This document shows, in pieces, positions 60,609 through 64,000 of a stretch of DNA of 64,000 nucleotides. The stretch covers positions 2,542,001 to 2,606,000 of the forward strand of contig CP141893.1 of NCBI GenBank assembly GCA_036871055.1. The letters are read 5' to 3'. Each line of letters opens with the position of its first letter. Positions within the stretch are counted from its first letter, which is position 1. The position numbers and the translations under genes are program-made. The DNA comes from Bisbaumannia sp015645095 (GTDB lineage: Bacteria; Pseudomonadota; Gammaproteobacteria; Pseudomonadales; Halomonadaceae). Under the pieces are notes generated by a model. It made no database searches. It was given only the letters and a program-made list of their open reading frames with translations, and was not told where the DNA came from.

Positions 60609-63600
60609 ATGAAACGGATGCTCATCAACGCGACCCAGCCCGAAGAGCTGCGCGTCGCCCTGGTCGATGGACAACGCCTCTACGATCTGGACATCGAATC
60701 CGGTGCCCGGGAACAGAAGAAAGCCAATATCTACCGCGGCAAGATCACCCGCGTCGAACCCTCCCTGGAAGCCGCCTTCGTCGATTTCGGCGCCGAGCGT
60801 CACGGCTTCCTGCCCCTCAAGGAAATCTCCCGGGACTACTTCGTCAAGGAAGCGTCCGGCCGCCCCAGCATCAAGGAGGTGCTGAAGGAGGGCCAGGAAG
60901 TGATCGTCCAGGTCGACAAGGAGGAGCGTGGCAACAAGGGCGCCGCCCTGACCACCTTTATCTCCCTGGCCGGCCGTTTCCTGGTGCTGATGCCCAACAA
61001 CCCCCGGGCCGGCGGTATCTCCCGTCGCATCGAGGGCGAGGAGCGCAGCCAGCTCAAGGAAGCCATGGGCCAGCTGACGCTGCCGGACAAGATGGGCGTG
61101 ATCGTGCGCACCGCCGGGATCGGCCGCTCCGCCGAGGAGCTGCAGTGGGACCTGGACTACCTGGTGCAGGTATGGGAATCGATCACCGAGGAGGCCGGCA
61201 AACGCCCCGCCCCCTTCCTGATCTACCGGGAATCCAACGTCATCATCCGCGCCATGCGCGACTACCTGCGCCAGGACATCGGCGAGGTACTGATCGACAG
61301 CGAGACGATCCACCAGGAGGCGCTGGGCTTCATCCGCCAGGTGATGCCCTCCTACCAGCAGAAGATCAAGCTCTACGCCGACGAAGTGCCGCTCTTCTCG
61401 CGCTTCCAGATCGAGTCGCAGATCGAGACCGCCTATGAGCGGGAAGTGAAGCTGCCCTCCGGCGGCTCCATCGTCATCGACCACACCGAGGCGCTGGTCT
61501 CCATCGACATCAACTCCGCCCGGGCCACCCGCGGCAGCGATATCGAGGAGACCGCCCTGCAGACCAACCTGGAGGCGGCCGACGAGATCGCTCGCCAGCT
61601 GCGCCTGCGGGATATCGGCGGCCTGGTGGTGATCGACTTCATCGACATGAGTCCGGCGCGCAACCAGCGCGAGGTCGAGAATCGCATGCGCGACGCCCTC
61701 AAGCTGGATCGCGCCCGGGTGCAGATCGGCCGCATCTCCCGCTTCGGCCTGATGGAGATGTCGCGCCAGCGCCTGCGCCCCTCCCTGGGCGAGACCAGCG
61801 GCGTGGTCTGCCCGCGCTGTAACGGCCAGGGCACCATCCGCGACGTGCGCTCCCTGTCGCTCTCCATCATGCGTCTGATCGAAGAAGAGGCGATGAAGGA
61901 GCGCAGCGCCCAGATCCGCGCCATCCTGCCGGTGCCGGTGGCCACCTACCTGCTCAACGAGAAGCGCAAGGTGCTGGCGGATATCGAGCGCCGTCAGGAC
62001 GTCCAGGTGGTGCTGCTGCCCAACCCGGAGATGGACACCCCCCACTACGATGTCCAGCGCCTGCGCGACGACCACCTGAGCGAGCAGGACGACAGCGGCA
62101 AGTCGAGCTTCGAGCTCTCCACCGACACCGAGGTGGGCAAGGAGCCGGATCCCTCCTTCGAGAAGCCGGCACCCCGCGTCGAGGCCGCGGTCAAGAGCGT
62201 GACCCATAACGCCCCGGCCCCAGCCTCCCTGCGCGAAGAGCCGAGCACCCCGGAGCCGGCCAAGCCCCAGGCTCAGCCGGCGCCCCAGGCCCCGCCCAAA
62301 CCTCAGGCGGCCCCCGCCGAGAGCGGCGGCCTGATTTCCCGCCTGGTCAAGGGGCTGGGCAAGCTGCTGGGTGGCGAAGCCGAGAGTCGCGACGCCGGCC
62401 AGACCAAGCCACCGGCCAAGCGCGACGACTCCCAGGCCCGCCAGGACAATCGCGGCGACCGCCAGCCCCGCGGCGGCAACCGTCGGGGTCGCCAGGGCCA
62501 GGAGAGCCGTCAGCCCCAGGACGGTCGTGGCCGCCAGGCTCAGGACGGGCGTCAGGAGCGCCGCCAGGACGATAACCGCCGCCAGGCTCAGGACGGCGAC
62601 AACCGCCGCGACGAGGGTCGCCGGGATAACCGCCGCGGCGGGCGCGGTGAGGCGGAATCGCGCCAGGACAACCGAGGGGGCCGCGGTCGTGGCCGCCAGG
62701 AGGACAACCGTCAGGACAACCGTCAGGACAACCGTCAGGACAACCGTCAGGACAACCGTCGCCAGGGCGGGGACGCCCGCCCCGGTCGCGACGGCGGCAA
62801 GCCGGACGCCAAGGCCGACGCCCCCAAGGCCGCTCGGCCCCAGGAGACGGCCCAGGACAAGCCTCAGGAGAAGGTCGAGAGTAGCGGCGAGCCCAAGCGT
62901 ATCCGCAACAACCCACGCCAGCGCTCCCGCCAGCACGCCATCAACCCCCAGGCCGAGGCCGAGCAGCAGAAACTGCTGGCCCAGGCGCAACAGGAAGGCG
63001 AGCAGGCCGAACCCAAGCCCGAGGCGCCGAAGCAAGACGTCAAGCCGGAGGCCAAGGCCCAAGATGTGAAGGCCGAGGCGCCCAAGCAGCCCGAGGCGAA
63101 GCAAGAGCCTAAGCCGGAGGCCAAGGCCCAAGATGTGAAGGCCGAAGCGCCCAAGCAGCCCGAGGCGAAGCAAGAAGCCAAGCCGGAGGCCAAGGCCCAA
63201 GACGTGAAGGCCGAGGCGCCCAAGCAGCCCGAGGCGAAGCAAGAGCCGAAGCCGGACGCCAAGGCCCAAGACATGAAGGCCCAAGACGTGAAGGCCGAAG
63301 CGCCCAAGCAGCCCGAGGCGAAGCAAGAAGCCAAGCCGGAGGCCAAGGCCCAAGACGTGAAGGCCGAAGCGCCCAAGCAGCCCGAGGCGAAGCAAGAAGC
63401 CAAGCCGGAGGCCAAGGCCCAAGACGTGAAGGCCGAAGCGCCCAAGCAGCCCGAGGCGAAGCAAGAGGCCAAGCAAGAGCCCAAGGCCCCGGAAGCGAAG
63501 GTCGAAGCCAAGCCCGAGGCTAAGCAAGAGCCCAAGCAAGAGACCAAGGCCCCGGAAGCGAAGGTCGAAGCCAAGCCCGAGGCTAAGCAAGAGCCCAAGC

Positions 63601-63824
63601 AGCCCGAAGCTAAGCAAGAGACTAAGCAAGAGACCAAGGCCCCGGAAGCGAAGGTCGAAGCCAAGCCCGAGCCCAAGGCCCCGGAAGCGAAGGTCGAAAC
63701 CAAGCCCGAGCAGCCCGAAGCTAAGCCCGAGGCCAAGCCCGAGGCCCCCAGCCGCCGTCGTCGCCGGGCCCATAACGACCCCCGCGAGCAGCGCCGCCGG
63801 GAGCAGGCCAAGGACGGCCAGTAA
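60609..63824 (+). CDS. rne: ribonuclease E
   Basis: 1071 residues from ATG 60609 (MKRMLINATQPEELRVALVD). An S1 domain lies at about residues 35-120, the RNase H/DNase I-like catalytic core contains SIDINSARATRG and VVIDFIDMSP with the metal-binding Asp residues, and the zinc link is CPRCNGQGTIRDV. After about residue 520 the scaffold is disordered: Arg/Gln/Asp/Asn-rich (about 590-740), then Lys/Glu/Ala/Pro repeats (about 814-1045), ending RRRRRAHNDPREQRRREQ. It initiates mRNA decay and organises the degradosome. Confidence 0.97.
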   Translation: MKRMLINATQPEELRVALVDGQRLYDLDIESGAREQKKANIYRGKITRVEPSLEAAFVDFGAERHGFLPLKEISRDYFVKEASGRPSIKEVLKEGQEVIVQVDKEERGNKGAALTTFISLAGRFLVLMPNNPRAGGISRRIEGEERSQLKEAMGQLTLPDKMGVIVRTAGIGRSAEELQWDLDYLVQVWESITEEAGKRPAPFLIYRESNVIIRAMRDYLRQDIGEVLIDSETIHQEALGFIRQVMPSYQQKIKLYADEVPLFSRFQIESQIETAYEREVKLPSGGSIVIDHTEALVSIDINSARATRGSDIEETALQTNLEAADEIARQLRLRDIGGLVVIDFIDMSPARNQREVENRMRDALKLDRARVQIGRISRFGLMEMSRQRLRPSLGETSGVVCPRCNGQGTIRDVRSLSLSIMRLIEEEAMKERSAQIRAILPVPVATYLLNEKRKVLADIERRQDVQVVLLPNPEMDTPHYDVQRLRDDHLSEQDDSGKSSFELSTDTEVGKEPDPSFEKPAPRVEAAVKSVTHNAPAPASLREEPSTPEPAKPQAQPAPQAPPKPQAAPAESGGLISRLVKGLGKLLGGEAESRDAGQTKPPAKRDDSQARQDNRGDRQPRGGNRRGRQGQESRQPQDGRGRQAQDGRQERRQDDNRRQAQDGDNRRDEGRRDNRRGGRGEAESRQDNRGGRGRGRQEDNRQDNRQDNRQDNRQDNRRQGGDARPGRDGGKPDAKADAPKAARPQETAQDKPQEKVESSGEPKRIRNNPRQRSRQHAINPQAEAEQQKLLAQAQQEGEQAEPKPEAPKQDVKPEAKAQDVKAEAPKQPEAKQEPKPEAKAQDVKAEAPKQPEAKQEAKPEAKAQDVKAEAPKQPEAKQEPKPDAKAQDMKAQDVKAEAPKQPEAKQEAKPEAKAQDVKAEAPKQPEAKQEAKPEAKAQDVKAEAPKQPEAKQEAKQEPKAPEAKVEAKPEAKQEPKQETKAPEAKVEAKPEAKQEPKQPEAKQETKQETKAPEAKVEAKPEPKAPEAKVETKPEQPEAKPEAKPEAPSRRRRRAHNDPREQRRREQAKDGQ
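62703..62762 (+). repeat. 12-bp repeats within rne
   Basis: GACAACCGTCAG occurs four times in exact tandem (62703, 62715, 62727, 62739), with a partial fifth unit at 62751. It encodes DNRQ repeats in the Arg-rich scaffold segment. Exact identity at the DNA level implies recent slippage or ongoing copy-number change. Confidence 0.95.
63048..63476 (+). repeat. 69-bp (23-codon) repeats in the rne scaffold
   Basis: Six units begin at 63048, 63117, 63186, 63255, 63339 and 63408. Each encodes a variant of EAKAQDVKAEAPKQPEAKQE plus three residues. The fourth carries a 15-bp insertion. A second repeat family (KAPEAKVEAKPEAKQEP) continues to about 63700. Confidence 0.95.
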
Positions 63825-63834
63825 GGCGGAGAGA

Positions 63835-63855
63835 GGCCCCGCCTAAGGCGGGGCC
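63835..63855 (+). terminator. first hairpin after rne
   Basis: GGCCCCGCC, TAA, GGCGGGGCC is a perfect 9-bp stem 11 bases after the rne stop. No T run follows, so it probably stabilises the 3' end or works with the stronger terminator downstream. Confidence 0.6.
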
Positions 63856-63879
63856 CTCGCCAGACCAACTCAAGGCACG

Positions 63880-63919
63880 ACGACAAAGGCCCGTGGCAAT
63901 CGCCACGGGCCTTTGTCGT
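63880..63919. terminator. terminator between rne and the next gene
   Basis: An 18-bp perfect stem, ACGACAAAGGCCCGTGGC and its complement around AATC, ends GTCGTTAGG. The plus-strand right arm contains CCTTTGTCGTT. It lies between convergent genes. Confidence 0.85.
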
Positions 63920-63941
63920 TAGGGCGCGGGACTTTCAGGGG

Positions 63942-64000
63942 TCAGTCGAAGCGGCCCATCAGCCGCGGCTCCCGCTCCAGTACCACCGCGAAACGCTGCC
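63942..64000 (-). CDS. murB: C-terminal end of a gene, probably murB
   Basis: The minus strand ends with RFAVVLEREPRLMGRFD and TGA at 63944-63942; the rest of the gene is beyond the window. The pattern F-x-V-x-LE-x-E-x-R-x-x-G resembles the C-terminus of UDP-N-acetylenolpyruvoylglucosamine reductase (MurB). In pseudomonads murB is convergent with rne, which supports the call. With only 18 codons visible, it remains tentative. Confidence 0.55.
   Translation of the reverse strand, partial: QRFAVVLEREPRLMGRFD

Noticed and set aside
62703..62762. Regular short repeats as a CRISPR array
   Set aside because: Units are 12 bp, direct and without spacers, and lie in frame within rne.
60579..63773. 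Long open frame of over 1000 codons antisense to rne
   Set aside because: It mirrors the repetitive GC-rich rne sequence as Leu/Gly-rich text, has no ribosome site or family signature, and overlaps a clear RNase E gene.

Overview
The window is high-GC DNA packed with housekeeping genes. Gene order and protein sequences point to a gammaproteobacterium of the Halomonas/Chromohalobacter type, with large blocks ordered as in Pseudomonas. That placement is inferred from gene order and protein signatures, not from a database search. No rRNA, tRNA, CRISPR array, prophage or transposase gene was seen.

Layout. 1-1800: start of a Nif3-like gene and the divergent membrane protease algW. 1.8-9.0 kb (minus strand): hisD, hisG, murA, a BolA-family gene and the phospholipid-transport operon mlaFEDCB. 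9.1-17.4 kb (plus): yrbG, kdsD, kdsC, lptC, lptA, lptB, rpoN, hpf, ptsN, rapZ, ptsO, which joins LPS Kdo synthesis and export to sigma-54 and the nitrogen phosphotransferase branch. 17.5-27.1 kb (minus): rpoE, rseA, rseB, rseC, mucD, lepA, lepB, rnc, era, recO, the envelope-stress sigma factor with its regulators, then translation and RNA-processing genes. 27.4-33.3 kb: DAHP synthase, dinG, a DEAD-box helicase, a small basic protein and xthA. 33.4-38.4 kb (minus): a six-gene TonB2-type energy-transduction operon (DUF3450, TtpC-like, ExbB, ExbD, TonB, TPR) behind a good Fur box. 38.6-42.4 kb: etfA/etfB and divergent ETF-ubiquinone oxidoreductase. 42.7-56.5 kb (minus): yceD, rpmF, plsX, fabD, fabG, acpP, fabF, pabC, mltG, tmk, holB, pilZ, tatD, DUF1285, a UvrD-like helicase and a sulfurtransferase. 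56.6-64 kb: maf, sppA, a HAD phosphatase, rluC, rne with a long leader, and the last codons of a probable murB.

Functional theme. Most genes serve the envelope (peptidoglycan precursors, LPS, phospholipid transport, fatty acids, sigma-E stress response) or RNA turnover (RNase E, RNase III, RluC, RhlB-like helicase, RapZ).

The coding content is conventional. The unusual material is at gene junctions: three independent tandem duplications (algW 3' end, 58 bp before kdsC, 85 bp at tonB/TPR), two of which create mini-ORFs that copy the start of the next gene; a further mini-ORF coupled to lptA; two overlapping sigma-54 promoter matches before rpoN; sigma-E promoter matches before rpoE and again inside its operon before rseA; a 110-bp intergenic repeat with a terminator hairpin found at two convergent junctions 40 kb apart; and a 187-bp element with long inverted arms after etf-QO.
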